This document shows, piece after piece, positions 1 to 8,810 of a DNA stretch of 64,000 nucleotides. The notes beneath the pieces are model-generated. The model saw only the letters and a program-made list of their open reading frames with translations. It had not been told where the DNA came from and did not search any database. The DNA is taken from assembly GCF_021390575.1 (NCBI RefSeq), contig NZ_JAJEJQ010000002.1, forward strand, positions 1,488,001 through 1,552,000, read 5' to 3'. The translations under genes were made by a program, and so were the position numbers. The stretch comes from Paraburkholderia adhaesiva (GTDB lineage Bacteria; Pseudomonadota; Gammaproteobacteria; Burkholderiales; Burkholderiaceae). How positions within the stretch are numbered: position 1 is the first letter of the stretch; each line of letters starts with the position of its first letter.

Positions 1-162
1 GTGGCGCATACGGTGAGTACCGATGCAAAGGGTTTCGACTCCGGCAGCATTGCGCCCGAAGCGTCCTGGCATTACGTCGTGGACGGGGCCGGTCGTCATC
101 CCTACGCGTGCCGGTTTCATCCAGTGATGCATGGCACACTGATCGTCGGGCCGGCACCATGA
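1..162 (+). CDS. Cupredoxin domain protein, C-terminal end (partial)
   Basis: Reading from base 1 in frame 1 gives 53 residues before a TGA at 160-162, with the hallmarks of the last half of a plastocyanin/azurin-type blue copper domain. There is an early His-Thr-Val, then FDSG, then a CRFHPVMHG loop carrying Cys, His and Met. With the first His these are the four expected type 1 copper ligands. The protein is probably exported and holds copper in the periplasm for electron transfer; the signal peptide would lie outside the window. Its stop codon overlaps the sigma-factor start in an ATGA, which suggests the two genes form one operon. The 5' end is missing only because the window starts here. 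Confidence 0.72.
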   Translation: MAHTVSTDAKGFDSGSIAPEASWHYVVDGAGRHPYACRFHPVMHGTLIVGPAP

Positions 163-872
163 CAGAGCGAGGCGCTGCAATGAGGGACGTGTACGCCAGC
201 GGGTTGACGGATCCCGATGGGGATATTGTGCACCGCATCCTGGCGGGCGATCTGGCGGCTTTCGAGCTTTTGATGCGCCGCCACAACCGGCGCCTCTACC
301 GGCTGGCCCGCGCGACGCTCCGCAACGACGCCGAAGCGCAAGACGCGTTGCAGGACGCGTATCTGAAGGCCTTCAGGGCGCTCGCGCAGTTTCGCGGCGA
401 TGCTGCGCTTTTTACGTGGCTCTCGCGCCTCGTACTCAACGAATGTCTCGGCAGAATGCGCCGGGAGAGTCGCCGCCAGAACGTCGTGCCGATGCTGCCA
501 GATTGTCCCGACGACGACGAGATGTCTTTCGATATGGACCCGACGAATAGCAGCAATGATTGCGCGCCCGACCAGTCGGCTTCCCGCGCGGAGATCCGGG
601 CGCTGCTGGAGCGCAAGGTCGATGCACTACCCGTGGGCTTTCGCACGGTGTTCGTGCTCAGATCGGTTGAAGAGCTGACGATCGAAGAAACGGCGCAGAG
701 CCTTGGCATTCCCGAAGCAACGGTCCGCAGCCGACATTTCAGGGCAAGACAGATGCTGCGCGAGTCACTGGCGGAAGAAGTCGAGCGGCTGGGTCCGGAA
801 CTGTTCGAGTTTGGCGGCAGGTATTGCGATCGTATCGTCGCAGCCGTGCTCGCACGGCTGCGACAGTCATAG
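159..872 (+). CDS. ECF-type RNA polymerase sigma factor
   Basis: This is a sigma-70 family protein of the extracytoplasmic-function class, directing RNA polymerase to a small set of promoters. From the ATG at 159 it has 237 residues. Region 2 contains the typical RHNRRLYRLARA and DAEDALQDAY-like helices (here DAEAQDALQDAYLKAFRAL), and region 4 contains the helix-turn-helix ending in ATVRSRHFRARQML. An acidic linker (DCPDDDEMSFDMD) joins them. ATG 159 is preferred because it overlaps the upstream cupredoxin stop as ATGA; ATG 180, preceded by GAGCGAGG, is an alternative. No anti-sigma gene follows; the next gene is on the other strand. A copper or redox signal is a guess from the neighbour only. 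Confidence 0.85.
   Translation: MTERGAAMRDVYASGLTDPDGDIVHRILAGDLAAFELLMRRHNRRLYRLARATLRNDAEAQDALQDAYLKAFRALAQFRGDAALFTWLSRLVLNECLGRMRRESRRQNVVPMLPDCPDDDEMSFDMDPTNSSNDCAPDQSASRAEIRALLERKVDALPVGFRTVFVLRSVEELTIEETAQSLGIPEATVRSRHFRARQMLRESLAEEVERLGPELFEFGGRYCDRIVAAVLARLRQS
837..864. repeat. Perfect 13-bp inverted repeat at the sigma-factor 3' end
   Basis: The arms GTCGCAGCCGTGC (837-849) and GCACGGCTGCGAC (852-864) are exact reverse complements around two bases. The element lies inside the last codons of the sigma gene, just before its stop at 870-872. It could form a very stable hairpin in the mRNA, but no T-run follows, so a classical terminator is not evident. It may protect the 3' end or slow the polymerase. 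Confidence 0.6.
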
Positions 873-954
873 ATCGGGTACGGTCGAAGGCGCTGCGGTC
901 ATGATCGTAACGATCCGTTGAAACCTGGACAGACAAACGCCGCAAGCTGCGTCA

Positions 955-1542
955 TCAGATTTTCAGGCGCGTAATCTTGGTGCCCGCGAGCGACACGTCA
1001 CCCATCAGGCCGGCATTGGTCAGCACGATCACTTCGACGGGCGCGGTGGCCGTTGTCGTATCGATCTCTCCATTCGCCCCGACCTTCAGCAACGCGACTG
1101 ATCCTTCGCCGCCCACTGACCAGCCTTTGGAATTGCGAAAGTCGTTGAGTGCTTCATGCGTCATGAAGAGAAAGATAACAGCCTTCGATTGCGCGCCTGC
1201 CTGCAAACCGAATGAGCCCGCCGCTGTGCTGTAGTAGCCGACCGGCTTTCCACCCACGAGCAGTGCGCCTTCACCGTACTCGCCGCCGGCAATGAAGCCG
1301 GCCTTGATCACCGACGGGAACACGAGCACGCCGTTCGCCTTCGAAACGAGTTCCTTCGAACCTTTGACTGTCTCGAACAGCCGCGATAGCGTTGCGTGGA
1401 CCTTGGCATCGATTTCATGCCGCTTCGCTGCGTTGGACTCGGCGGCAAGCGCGTTAGTCACTGTCAACGGGGAACCCGCCAACGTCAGGCCTGCGACGGT
1501 GAGTGCGGCGGTGCCCGTCTGTATAAAGCTTCTTCTTCTCAT
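955..1542 (-). CDS. Exported SYLF (YSC84-like) domain protein
   Basis: The 195-residue product belongs to the SYLF/YSC84 family, whose members bind lipids. It begins with MRRRSFIQTG and a hydrophobic stretch ending near ALAAES, a probable Tat-type signal peptide, so it likely acts in the periplasm or at the membrane. The family core is clear: a helical segment with LFETVKGSKELVSKANGVLVFPSV, then the Gly-rich GEYGEGALLVGGKPVGYYSTAAGSFG part. The start at 1542 is chosen because GGAG sits six bases upstream; an in-frame ATG at 1554 has no ribosome-binding site. The gene stands alone, convergent with the sigma-factor gene. Its precise role is unknown. Confidence 0.83.
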   Translation of the reverse strand: MRRRSFIQTGTAALTVAGLTLAGSPLTVTNALAAESNAAKRHEIDAKVHATLSRLFETVKGSKELVSKANGVLVFPSVIKAGFIAGGEYGEGALLVGGKPVGYYSTAAGSFGLQAGAQSKAVIFLFMTHEALNDFRNSKGWSVGGEGSVALLKVGANGEIDTTTATAPVEVIVLTNAGLMGDVSLAGTKITRLKI

Positions 1543-1745
1543 GGTTGTCTCCATCGTGGTTCACGGTCGGACCGTGTTGCTGCAATGGTTGAAAGGAGTT
1601 ATTCCACCGACAATTGCCTTCTCGCAAGGCCCGGTTGCAATGCCGGACGCCACGACACCACAGATGATGCGTTACGGCTTTCAGACTAACCCAACTCGAT
1701 GACCACGCGCTTGCCAAAAGGCTGGACCGATGCGTGCGCATGAAG

Positions 1746-2162
1746 TTAGCGGGTCGGCTCTGCCAGATCCTCCTCCAGGAAGCGCAGGATGGCTTCCACC
1801 AGAGCCTCACGTGGGTAAGCGTTCTGCGTCACGAAGAGCGCCCCGATCGTCGGATGCGTCCGGGCAACCGGTATCGCCAGCGCCCAGTGATCCGCATTGA
1901 CGTAGGCGAGCAGCGTGCTGCCGGGCACAATCTGATCGTAGAAGATGACCTGACTGTCGTTTCGCGAGTCGACGCACGAGAGCTTCTCGTAACTCGACTT
2001 CAGGATAGACGAAATGCGTTCCGGCTGCGGGAACGTCACGATCGAGCAGGAGCGCGGTTCGTCCGGATTGCATCGAAGCCGATCTGGCGCAGGTGTGTCA
2101 CGCCGGTATTGGGCGAATTCAGCCACGGCCTGAAGTCCAGGGCTGGCGTTACTCACCGCCAC
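1746..2162 (-). pseudogene. 3' remnant of an alpha/beta-hydrolase (lipase-like) gene
   Basis: The open frame reads as the C-terminal third of an alpha/beta hydrolase of the kind found in Burkholderiales. It has a SYEKLS...DSRNDSQVIFYDQIVPG stretch followed by NADHWALAIP, where DSRND and the His of NADHW would supply the acid and base of the triad. The nucleophile elbow (GxSxG) and the whole N-terminal half are absent. Directly upstream lies the 3' end of rhlE, only 15 bases away, so no room remains for the missing part. I read it as a truncated, non-functional remnant; the first ATG of the frame has no convincing ribosome-binding site. Family assignment is by eye. Confidence 0.55.
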
Positions 2163-2177
2163 GGATCATGGTTGGCG

Positions 2178-3611
2178 TTAGCCGCGGCCACCAGCGGGTT
2201 TGCCAGCCGGCTTGCGTGAACCCGCAGCTGACTTGCTTGCGGGCTTGCTGCGCGGCTTTTGCACGCTGAATGGGCTACCGCTGGACAAACTCGCGCCTTT
2301 ACCCGCGCCCACTGCGCGCTGCGCCGCAGGCTTGCGTTTGTTTTCGCCACTATGCGGGCGCGGTTTTTTGCTGGGCGCCTGTACTGCGCCCGGCGCAGCT
2401 TGCGCCGCTTTGGGCTTCTTGGGCTTTTTGGGTTTCTTGATGATCTCGCCCGTCGCGCTGGTTTGCGGCACGCGGTGTTCGGCTTCAAAACCCGGCTCTT
2501 CTTCACGGGGCAGCGTTCGCCGGATCAGCGCTTCAATCGCGGCCAGTTGCGGCGCTTCATCGGCACACACAAGGGACACCGCCACGCCGCTGGCGCCCGC
2601 ACGACCGGTACGGCCAATACGGTGCACATAGTCTTGCGCCACGATCGGCAGATCAACGTTGATCACCAACGGCAGATCGTCGATATCCAGCCCGCGCGCA
2701 GCCACATCGGTGGCTACCAGCATCTGTACTTCGCGCGCCTTGAAGCGCTCCAGCGCACGCAGGCGCGCGGGTTGCGGTTTGTCGCCGTGGATGGTGTCGA
2801 CCGCATAGCCCGCATCATCGAGCATGGCCGCCAGGTAATCCACGCCAATGCGGGTTTTGACGAACACCAGCGCGTGCTCCCAGTTGTTCTCGGCCACCAG
2901 GTGCATGAAGAGGTCAGGCTTGTTCTTCTTGTCCACCGTAACCACCCACTGCTTGATCTTGCTGGCTGTGGCATTGGGCGGGCTGACGCTGATATTGACC
3001 GGGCCGCGCAGAATGTTCGCCGCCATGGCGCGAATTTCATCGGAAAACGTGGCGGAGAACAGCAGGGTCTGGCGCTGGGTGGGCAAGGCAGCAAAGACGG
3101 CGTTGAGTTCGCGCGCAAAGCCCAGATCCAGCATGCGGTCGGCTTCGTCCAGCACCAGCGTCTGAACTTGATCGAACTGCACTGCGTTCTGGCGATTGAG
3201 ATCCAGCAAACGGCCCGGCGTGGCAACCAGCACATCCACGCCTTTGCGCAACTTCATCATCTGCGGGTTGATGCTCACACCGCCGTACGCGGCCAGGAAT
3301 CGCAAGTCGAGGCCTTTGCCGTAAGCGATAAAGCTTTGCAGCACTTGCTCGGCCAACTCACGCGTGGGCACCAGCACCAGAACACGCGCTCGGTTGCTGG
3401 ACACCGCCGGGCCGTGTTGCACCAGCCTCTGCAACAGCGGCAGCGCAAAACCCGCCGTCTTGCCAGTGCCGGTCTGCGCCCCAGCCATGACGTCCTTGCC
3501 ACTGAGCACAGCAGGAATCGCCTTGGCCTGCACCGGCGTAGGTGTCTGGTAATTGAGGTCCTGCACATTGCGCAGCAACGGATCGATCAGGCCAAGCGAG
3601 GCAAAAGACAT
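2178..3611 (-). CDS. rhlE: DEAD-box ATP-dependent RNA helicase RhlE
   Basis: This 477-residue RNA helicase unwinds RNA duplexes with ATP, in ribosome assembly or mRNA turnover. The helicase core shows the Q motif (YQTPTPVQAKAI), motif I AQTGTGKT, PTRELA, TPGRL, motif II DEAD (VLDEADRML), SAT (LLFSATFS) and the C-terminal HRIGRTGRAG. The last ~100 residues are a basic tail with a KKPKKPKKPK run and many Lys/Ala/Pro residues, probably RNA-binding. The start MSFASLGL at 3611 is the usual N-terminus of this subfamily; in-frame codons upstream to 3692 are unlikely. The gene stands alone and ends 15 bases before a truncated hydrolase gene. Confidence 0.93.
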   Translation of the reverse strand: MSFASLGLIDPLLRNVQDLNYQTPTPVQAKAIPAVLSGKDVMAGAQTGTGKTAGFALPLLQRLVQHGPAVSSNRARVLVLVPTRELAEQVLQSFIAYGKGLDLRFLAAYGGVSINPQMMKLRKGVDVLVATPGRLLDLNRQNAVQFDQVQTLVLDEADRMLDLGFARELNAVFAALPTQRQTLLFSATFSDEIRAMAANILRGPVNISVSPPNATASKIKQWVVTVDKKNKPDLFMHLVAENNWEHALVFVKTRIGVDYLAAMLDDAGYAVDTIHGDKPQPARLRALERFKAREVQMLVATDVAARGLDIDDLPLVINVDLPIVAQDYVHRIGRTGRAGASGVAVSLVCADEAPQLAAIEALIRRTLPREEEPGFEAEHRVPQTSATGEIIKKPKKPKKPKAAQAAPGAVQAPSKKPRPHSGENKRKPAAQRAVGAGKGASLSSGSPFSVQKPRSKPASKSAAGSRKPAGKPAGGRG

Positions 3612-4053
3612 GGACGTATTCCGGGCTAAAACCATAATTCTAGCGGTTACCGCGCTGATTGCGCCGCGCCGGCAAGCTGCACTACGAGACACCGATGAGC
3701 AGCACTGCCGGCAGCACCAACCCCAATTAGACTTGAACGTGCTGCGTGTGGCTTGCTGCTTGTCTCACCCCAGAAGCTCCTCTAACAGTGACCCTGTCGA
3801 GAGAATTTCGTGTCGCTCATCGCCCCTTTTTCGCGCGACATTTGACGCTCTTAGCGCCTTCTACCCGGACGGAGCCGCCACTCGAATGACGGCGCGCCCC
3901 CGATGGCGAACGACCGGTTGAATCCGCAGCCGATCAAGGCCCGTCCTGGCATGTTGTTCGGCGACGTCTGAGAAGAATCAAAAAAGCCCGTGCAAACAGC
4001 ACGGGCTTTCTCCTTCGTCACATGCACGGTGCCATCTATCCAGCACCACCCGC
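3612..4053. other. Intergenic region between rhlE and the rhamnose transporter
   Basis: About 440 bases. It should contain the rhlE promoter (minus strand) and, near its right end, the terminator of the rhaS-side operon. An in-frame 23-codon stretch at 3903-3971 on the plus strand ends in a stop but has no recognisable family. No other gene is supported. Confidence 0.5.
3983..4009 (-). terminator. Rho-independent terminator of the rhamnose transport operon
   Basis: AAAGCCCGTGC (3983-3993) pairs with GCACGGGCTTT (3999-4009) around a five-base loop. Read on the minus strand, the stem is followed by a T-run (TTTTTTGATTC). It sits about 45 bases past the rhaS stop codon. Confidence 0.85.
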
Positions 4054-5061
4054 TCAGAAATTAAAGTTATCGATATTCTTCGCGTCGAACGTAGTCGGCG
4101 GCCCGAGGATCACTTCACCCTGCTTGCCAATAGTCCGCTTGCCGAGCTTGCCCGCCTCGAACGAATCGCCCTCCTTGCCCGTGATGGTTCCCGAAGCGAG
4201 ATTCGCCGCTGCATACGACGCCAGATAGCCGAGCGCACCCGGGTCCCAGAGCTGGAACGCCTGCACGGTACCGTCCTTCACGAACGCGCGCATCTGGTTC
4301 GGCGTGCCGAGGCCGGTGACCACCACCTTGCCCTTGCTCGACGATGACGAGATATAACGCGCCGCCGCCGCAATGCCCACCGAAGTCGGCGCGACAATCG
4401 CCTTGAGGTTCGGATATGCCTGCAGCAAACCTTGCGTCTCGACGAACGACTTCTGGTCGTCGTCATTGCCATACGCGATTTTCACGAGCTTCATCTTCGC
4501 GTACTCGGGCTTCTTCAGTTCGTCCTGCATCCACTTGATCCAGGTGTTCTGATTCGTCGCGTTCGGCGTCGCCGAAAGAATCGCGAATTCGCCTTCGCCG
4601 CCCATCAACTTCGACACGAGCTGAATCTGGCCACGTCCAATACTTTCTGCGTCCGCCTGATTCACGAATATCTGCCGTCCTTCGGGCGCGGTATCGGAGT
4701 CGAACGTGACGACCTTGATGCCTTGCGACATCGCTTTCTTCAGATACGGCACGAGCGCGTTCGCGTCGTTGGCGGCAATGACGATCACGTCCTGGTGCTG
4801 CGTAATCAGCGTATTGATGTACGGAACCTGCGACGACGCGCCCGCGTCCGATGGCCCGACCACCTTGCCCACACCCTTGATTTCGGTGATCGCCGCCATG
4901 CCGCCGTTATCGGCGATGACCTCGTAAGGGTTGTTGATCTGCTTCGGGATGAAGGTAATCTTCAGCCCCTCCTTGATGCCGGCAGCGTGCGCGGCCACGC
5001 CGGCACCCAGCAGCATCGCGCACAGCAAAGCTGTGCACCCGTGACGTACTGGCTTGAACAT
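4054..5061 (-). CDS. rhaS: Rhamnose ABC transporter, substrate-binding protein
   Basis: This 335-residue periplasmic sugar-binding protein of the type I (peripl_BP_4) family matches the RhaS proteins of rhizobial and Burkholderia rhamnose importers. A signal peptide ends at AAHAAG near residue 27. The mature part begins KITFIPKQINNPYE, followed by the typical DAGASSQVPYINTLI and IAANDANALVPYLKKA segments. It would deliver L-rhamnose to the RhaP/RhaQ/RhaT complex. AGGAG lies eight bases before the ATG. It is the last gene of an operon running rhaM, lactonase, rhaT, rhaP, rhaQ, rhaS, 110 bases after rhaQ. The higher need for binding protein may explain the longer gap. Rhamnose specificity rests on the adjacent catabolic genes as well as on sequence. 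Confidence 0.9.
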   Translation of the reverse strand: MFKPVRHGCTALLCAMLLGAGVAAHAAGIKEGLKITFIPKQINNPYEVIADNGGMAAITEIKGVGKVVGPSDAGASSQVPYINTLITQHQDVIVIAANDANALVPYLKKAMSQGIKVVTFDSDTAPEGRQIFVNQADAESIGRGQIQLVSKLMGGEGEFAILSATPNATNQNTWIKWMQDELKKPEYAKMKLVKIAYGNDDDQKSFVETQGLLQAYPNLKAIVAPTSVGIAAAARYISSSSSKGKVVVTGLGTPNQMRAFVKDGTVQAFQLWDPGALGYLASYAAANLASGTITGKEGDSFEAGKLGKRTIGKQGEVILGPPTTFDAKNIDNFNF

Positions 5062-5171
5062 AGCAATGTCTCCTCGATGGATACCGGACGTCCGCCCGGA
5101 TGTTTAACTGCATGCTTGTGTCCGACTGATGCCCGACTACCTCCTGCGTTCTGCGAGACTACCCATGACAT

Positions 5172-6179
5172 TCAAGCGGAGCGCGCGAGCGCGCGCCTCT
5201 CGCGCGCCATGCGCCAACGCGCGGCGAGATTGGGGATCAACACCGAGGCGAGCAGCAGCGCACCGGTGACGATGGTGAGTGTTTCGCTGGACACGTCAGC
5301 CAGCGTGAGTGCGTTCTTCAATACGCCGACGATCAGCAGCGAAAGCAGCACGCCGTACATCGATCCGCGCCCGCCGAAAATGCTCACGCCGCCGAACAGC
5401 ACCGCTGCGATCACCGATAGCTCGAACCCTTCGCCGTTGTCGCCGCGCGCGCTGGTGAAGCGCAGCGTGTAGACGATGCCCGCGAGCGCGCTCATCGCGC
5501 CCGACATGACGAAGAGACGCATCTTGAGCTTCGCGACAGGGATACCGGAAAACAGCGCCGCCGTCGTGTTCGCGCCGATGGCATAGAGGCTGCGGCCAAA
5601 AGCGGTGGCCTGCAGCAGTAACGTGAACACCACGGCACACGCGACCACGATCAGGAACGGCAGCGGAAAGAACGTGCCGCCGAGCGTGTTCATGCCGAAC
5701 GCGGTATACGCGGCGGGAAAGTCGGCGATCGCGCGGTCGCCGAGCAGCACGTAAGCGAGCCCGCGAAAGAGCGCCAGCGTGCCGATCGTCACCGCCAGCG
5801 ATGGGAGATTCAGCCGTACGATGACGAGTCCGTTGAAGAGCCCCGCGAGAGCGCCCGCCGCCAGCACGAGCACGATAACGAGGGGCATGGGCAGGCCCAT
5901 GTGCCAGAGCAGGCCCATCAGCGCGCTCGACGCGCCCAGCACCGACGCCACCGAAAGATCGATTTCGGCCGCGACGATGATTAGCGTCATGGGCATTGCC
6001 ATCAGGGCAACTTCCGTGAGGTCGGCGAGGATGTTGCTGAGATTGTCACCGGTGAGAAACACGGGCGACAGCACGCGGCCCAACGCCAGCGAGGCGATCA
6101 GGATCACGACGAGCAGCGATTCCCAGCTGAGCGGCAAGCTGGCCTTGCGTGTGAGCAGCGCCGAATCGGGTTTAGCCAT
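5172..6179 (-). CDS. rhaQ: Rhamnose ABC transporter, permease
   Basis: Inner-membrane permease of the RbsC-like (BPD_transp_2) family, 335 residues with about eight to ten hydrophobic segments. The conserved stretch MTLIIVAAEIDLSVASVLG after the second membrane segment is the signature of sugar permeases of this class. It forms the translocation channel with RhaP and is energised by RhaT. Its start overlaps the end of rhaP by eight bases, implying translational coupling. Which of the two permeases is P and which Q is by similarity to the rhizobial proteins and could be swapped. Confidence 0.87.
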   Translation of the reverse strand: MAKPDSALLTRKASLPLSWESLLVVILIASLALGRVLSPVFLTGDNLSNILADLTEVALMAMPMTLIIVAAEIDLSVASVLGASSALMGLLWHMGLPMPLVIVLVLAAGALAGLFNGLVIVRLNLPSLAVTIGTLALFRGLAYVLLGDRAIADFPAAYTAFGMNTLGGTFFPLPFLIVVACAVVFTLLLQATAFGRSLYAIGANTTAALFSGIPVAKLKMRLFVMSGAMSALAGIVYTLRFTSARGDNGEGFELSVIAAVLFGGVSIFGGRGSMYGVLLSLLIVGVLKNALTLADVSSETLTIVTGALLLASVLIPNLAARWRMARERRALARSA

Positions 6180-7230
6180 GATCGCGTTTCCTCATCATGC
6201 GTTTGGCAACGGAGCGGGCGAGCAGCGTGTCCACGGCGATGGCCGTGACGATCAGCACACCCTGTATGGCCTGTTCCCAGAACGGCGAGACGTGCAGCAC
6301 GACGAGCGCGATGCTGATAACGCCCAGCACGAGCGCGCCGAGTGTTGCGCCGAGTATCGTGCCGACGCCGCCCGTAATCGCGACGCTGCCCACCACGGCC
6401 GCCGCGACCACCTGCAACTCGATCCCCTTCGCGGTGCTCGATTCGACGGTGCCGAAGCGCGCGAGCCATAGCGCGCCCGCGAGCCCGGCGATACCACCGC
6501 AGATCAGAAAGCCGGTGGCGACGCGCCGGTTCACGTTGATGCCCGCGAGCCTCGCGGCCTCGGGATTCGAGCCGATGGCGTAATACTCGCGACCGGGCCT
6601 GAACTGTTTCAGGTACACGGAGAGCCCGGTCAGCAGTACGATCGCGATCAGCGCGAGCAGCGGAATGCCAATCACGGTGGTGGTGGCGAGCCGTGAGAAT
6701 GCGTCGGGGAGGCTCGTCGCATTGATCTGTCCGCCGCGAACCCACGCGTAATCTGCACCGCGAAATATATAGAGCGTCGAGAGCGTGGCGACCAGCGATG
6801 GCACGCGGCCAACGGCGACGAGCAACGCGTTGATCGAACCCGCGACCAACCCGATGGCGAGCCCCGCACCCAGCGCGACAATCACCGGCATGTGTGGAAA
6901 CGCTACGTATAGGCTGCCAACCGAATAGGCGCTGATACCGACCGTCGAGCCCACTGAAAGATCGATGTGCCGCATCAGGATCACGATCGTCATGCCTGCA
7001 GTGAGCAGGCTGACGATCGAGACATTGAGCAGCACGTCACGCAGATTCTGCAGGTTCAGGAACTGCGGCCGTGCGAGCGCGGTGCCGCCCACGATCAGCA
7101 GCAGCACGACGAAGAGCGTCGTCTCGCGGCTCTTCGCGAGCGTTTGAACGAACGCACCTGCGTTGCGGCGCGCGGCAGGCGCATCGTCACGTGGCAGCGA
7201 CGGGTGATGAGTAGTCGAATGGCGCATCAT
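6172..7230 (-). CDS. rhaP: Rhamnose ABC transporter, permease
   Basis: Second permease of the importer, 352 residues, same BPD_transp_2 family. A cytoplasmic N-terminus of about 35 residues rich in His, Ala and Arg precedes the first membrane helix. The sugar-permease signature is seen as MTIVILMRHIDLSVGSTVG. A heterodimeric channel of two different permeases is usual for rhamnose importers and unlike the RbsC homodimer of ribose systems. The start ATG overlaps the stop of rhaT as ATGA. Confidence 0.87.
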   Translation of the reverse strand: MMRHSTTHHPSLPRDDAPAARRNAGAFVQTLAKSRETTLFVVLLLIVGGTALARPQFLNLQNLRDVLLNVSIVSLLTAGMTIVILMRHIDLSVGSTVGISAYSVGSLYVAFPHMPVIVALGAGLAIGLVAGSINALLVAVGRVPSLVATLSTLYIFRGADYAWVRGGQINATSLPDAFSRLATTTVIGIPLLALIAIVLLTGLSVYLKQFRPGREYYAIGSNPEAARLAGINVNRRVATGFLICGGIAGLAGALWLARFGTVESSTAKGIELQVVAAAVVGSVAITGGVGTILGATLGALVLGVISIALVVLHVSPFWEQAIQGVLIVTAIAVDTLLARSVAKRMMRKRDHG

Positions 7231-8786
7231 GCCGCGTGCCCCAGATGGATGTTGGCCTGCCCGAGCGCGGCGCTCATGATGCGTTCCTCGTTCGCGTCAG
7301 CGCGGGCGATATCGGCGGTAATGCGGCCTTCATGCATGACCAGCACGCGGTCTGCCATGCCCAGCACCTCGGGCAGTTCGCTCGATATCATCAACACGGC
7401 CAAGCCGCCGCGCACGAGTTCGGCGAGCGCGCCGTAGACCTCGGCTTTCGCGCCCACGTCGATGCCGCGCGTCGGTTCATCGATGATGAGCACCTTCGGT
7501 CCTGTCGCCAGCCACTTGCCGAGCACGACCTTTTGCTGATTGCCGCCCGAGAGCGTGCCAACGGGCGCGTTGAGGTCGCCGGCCTTGAGACGCAGACGCG
7601 CGCCCCACTGCCCGGCCAGCTGCGATTCGCGGCCCGCCGAAATGAGCCCGAAGCGCACGAGCCGGCCTAGCACGGTCATCGAAGCATTGCGGGCAATCGA
7701 AAGTTCGAGCGCGAGCCCCTGCTGACGCCGGTCCTCGGGCACGAGCGCAAGCCCGGCCCGCACGGCGGCCGCGGGTTCGCCCATACGCAGCGGCTTGCCG
7801 GCGATCTGCACCTCGCCGGAATCGCTGGCGTCGATGCCGAAGATCGCGCGCGCCACTTCACTGCGCCCTGCGCCGACGAGACCCGCGAGCGCAACGATCT
7901 CGCCCGCGCGCACATCGAACGTAATGTCCTTGAACACACCGCGCCGCGTGAGGCCGCGCACGCGCAAGAGCACCTCGCCGGGCTGCACCTCGGCTTTCGG
8001 ATAGAACGTCGCGAGGTCGCGGCCCACCATCTTCGCGACGATCTCCCGCGTCGTAAGCGCAGAGGTGGGCGCGTCGAAGACCTTCGAGCCGTCACGCATG
8101 ATCGTCACGTGCTGCGCGAGCGCGAACACCTCTTCCAGCCGGTGCGTGATGAAGAGGACCGCCGCGCCGCGATCGCGCAGCTTGCGCGCAATCGTGAAGA
8201 GCCGTTCCACCTCGGGCAACGAAAGCGCGGCGGTGGGCTCGTCCATGACCAGCACGTTCGCGTTCAGCGACAGCGCCTTCGCAATCTCGATCACCTGCTG
8301 GTCCGCGATCGACAGGCCGCGCACGACCCGCTCCGGCTTGAGGTCAACGCCAAGCGACGTCAGCAGCGCGGCGACATCGCGATGCATCACGTCGTAGTCA
8401 ATGCGCCCGAAGCGATCGAGCGGCTGACGTCCCATATAGATATTCTCGGCAATCGAGAGATCGAAGAAGAGCATCGGCTCCTGATAGATCACGGCGATGC
8501 CCGCATCGCGCGCCTGTGCGGGCGTTGCGAACTGGCACGCGGCGCCGTCGATGCGCAACTCGCCGCCATCCGGGAGATACACGCCCGCGAGTATCTTTAC
8601 CAGCGTCGACTTGCCCGCGCCGTTTTCGCCGAGCAACGCATGCACCTCACCGGGCCACAGCGTCAGGCTGCCGTCGATGAGCGCGCGCACGCGTCCGAAC
8701 GACTTGCTTGCGTGCCGCAGTTCGAGCCTGGGTTCCAGCCTGGACGTGCCGCCTGCCCTTGCATTCAGTTCCACGCGCGTCTCCAT
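7227..8786 (-). CDS. rhaT: Rhamnose ABC transporter, ATP-binding protein
   Basis: This 519-residue protein has two ABC ATPase domains in tandem, as in all sugar importers of the RbsA class. The first domain has Walker A GENGAGKS and Walker B VLVMDEPTAALS. The second has the typical degenerate P-loop region (GLVGAGRSE) and a good signature LSGGNQQKVVLGKWL followed by LIIDEPTRGIDVG. It powers uptake through RhaP/RhaQ. It is followed with ATGA overlap by rhaP and preceded 24 bases upstream by the lactonase gene. Gene names follow the rhizobial rhaSTPQ usage; this is not the E. coli RhaT symporter. Confidence 0.9.
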   Translation of the reverse strand: METRVELNARAGGTSRLEPRLELRHASKSFGRVRALIDGSLTLWPGEVHALLGENGAGKSTLVKILAGVYLPDGGELRIDGAACQFATPAQARDAGIAVIYQEPMLFFDLSIAENIYMGRQPLDRFGRIDYDVMHRDVAALLTSLGVDLKPERVVRGLSIADQQVIEIAKALSLNANVLVMDEPTAALSLPEVERLFTIARKLRDRGAAVLFITHRLEEVFALAQHVTIMRDGSKVFDAPTSALTTREIVAKMVGRDLATFYPKAEVQPGEVLLRVRGLTRRGVFKDITFDVRAGEIVALAGLVGAGRSEVARAIFGIDASDSGEVQIAGKPLRMGEPAAAVRAGLALVPEDRRQQGLALELSIARNASMTVLGRLVRFGLISAGRESQLAGQWGARLRLKAGDLNAPVGTLSGGNQQKVVLGKWLATGPKVLIIDEPTRGIDVGAKAEVYGALAELVRGGLAVLMISSELPEVLGMADRVLVMHEGRITADIARADANEERIMSAALGQANIHLGHAA

Positions 8787-8810
8787 GTTCGTGGTGCGCG
8801 ACTGCCCGCG

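Noticed and set aside
2259..3629. 456-codon plus-strand frame opposite rhlE
   Set aside because: Antisense shadow; the helicase motifs on the minus strand are decisive.
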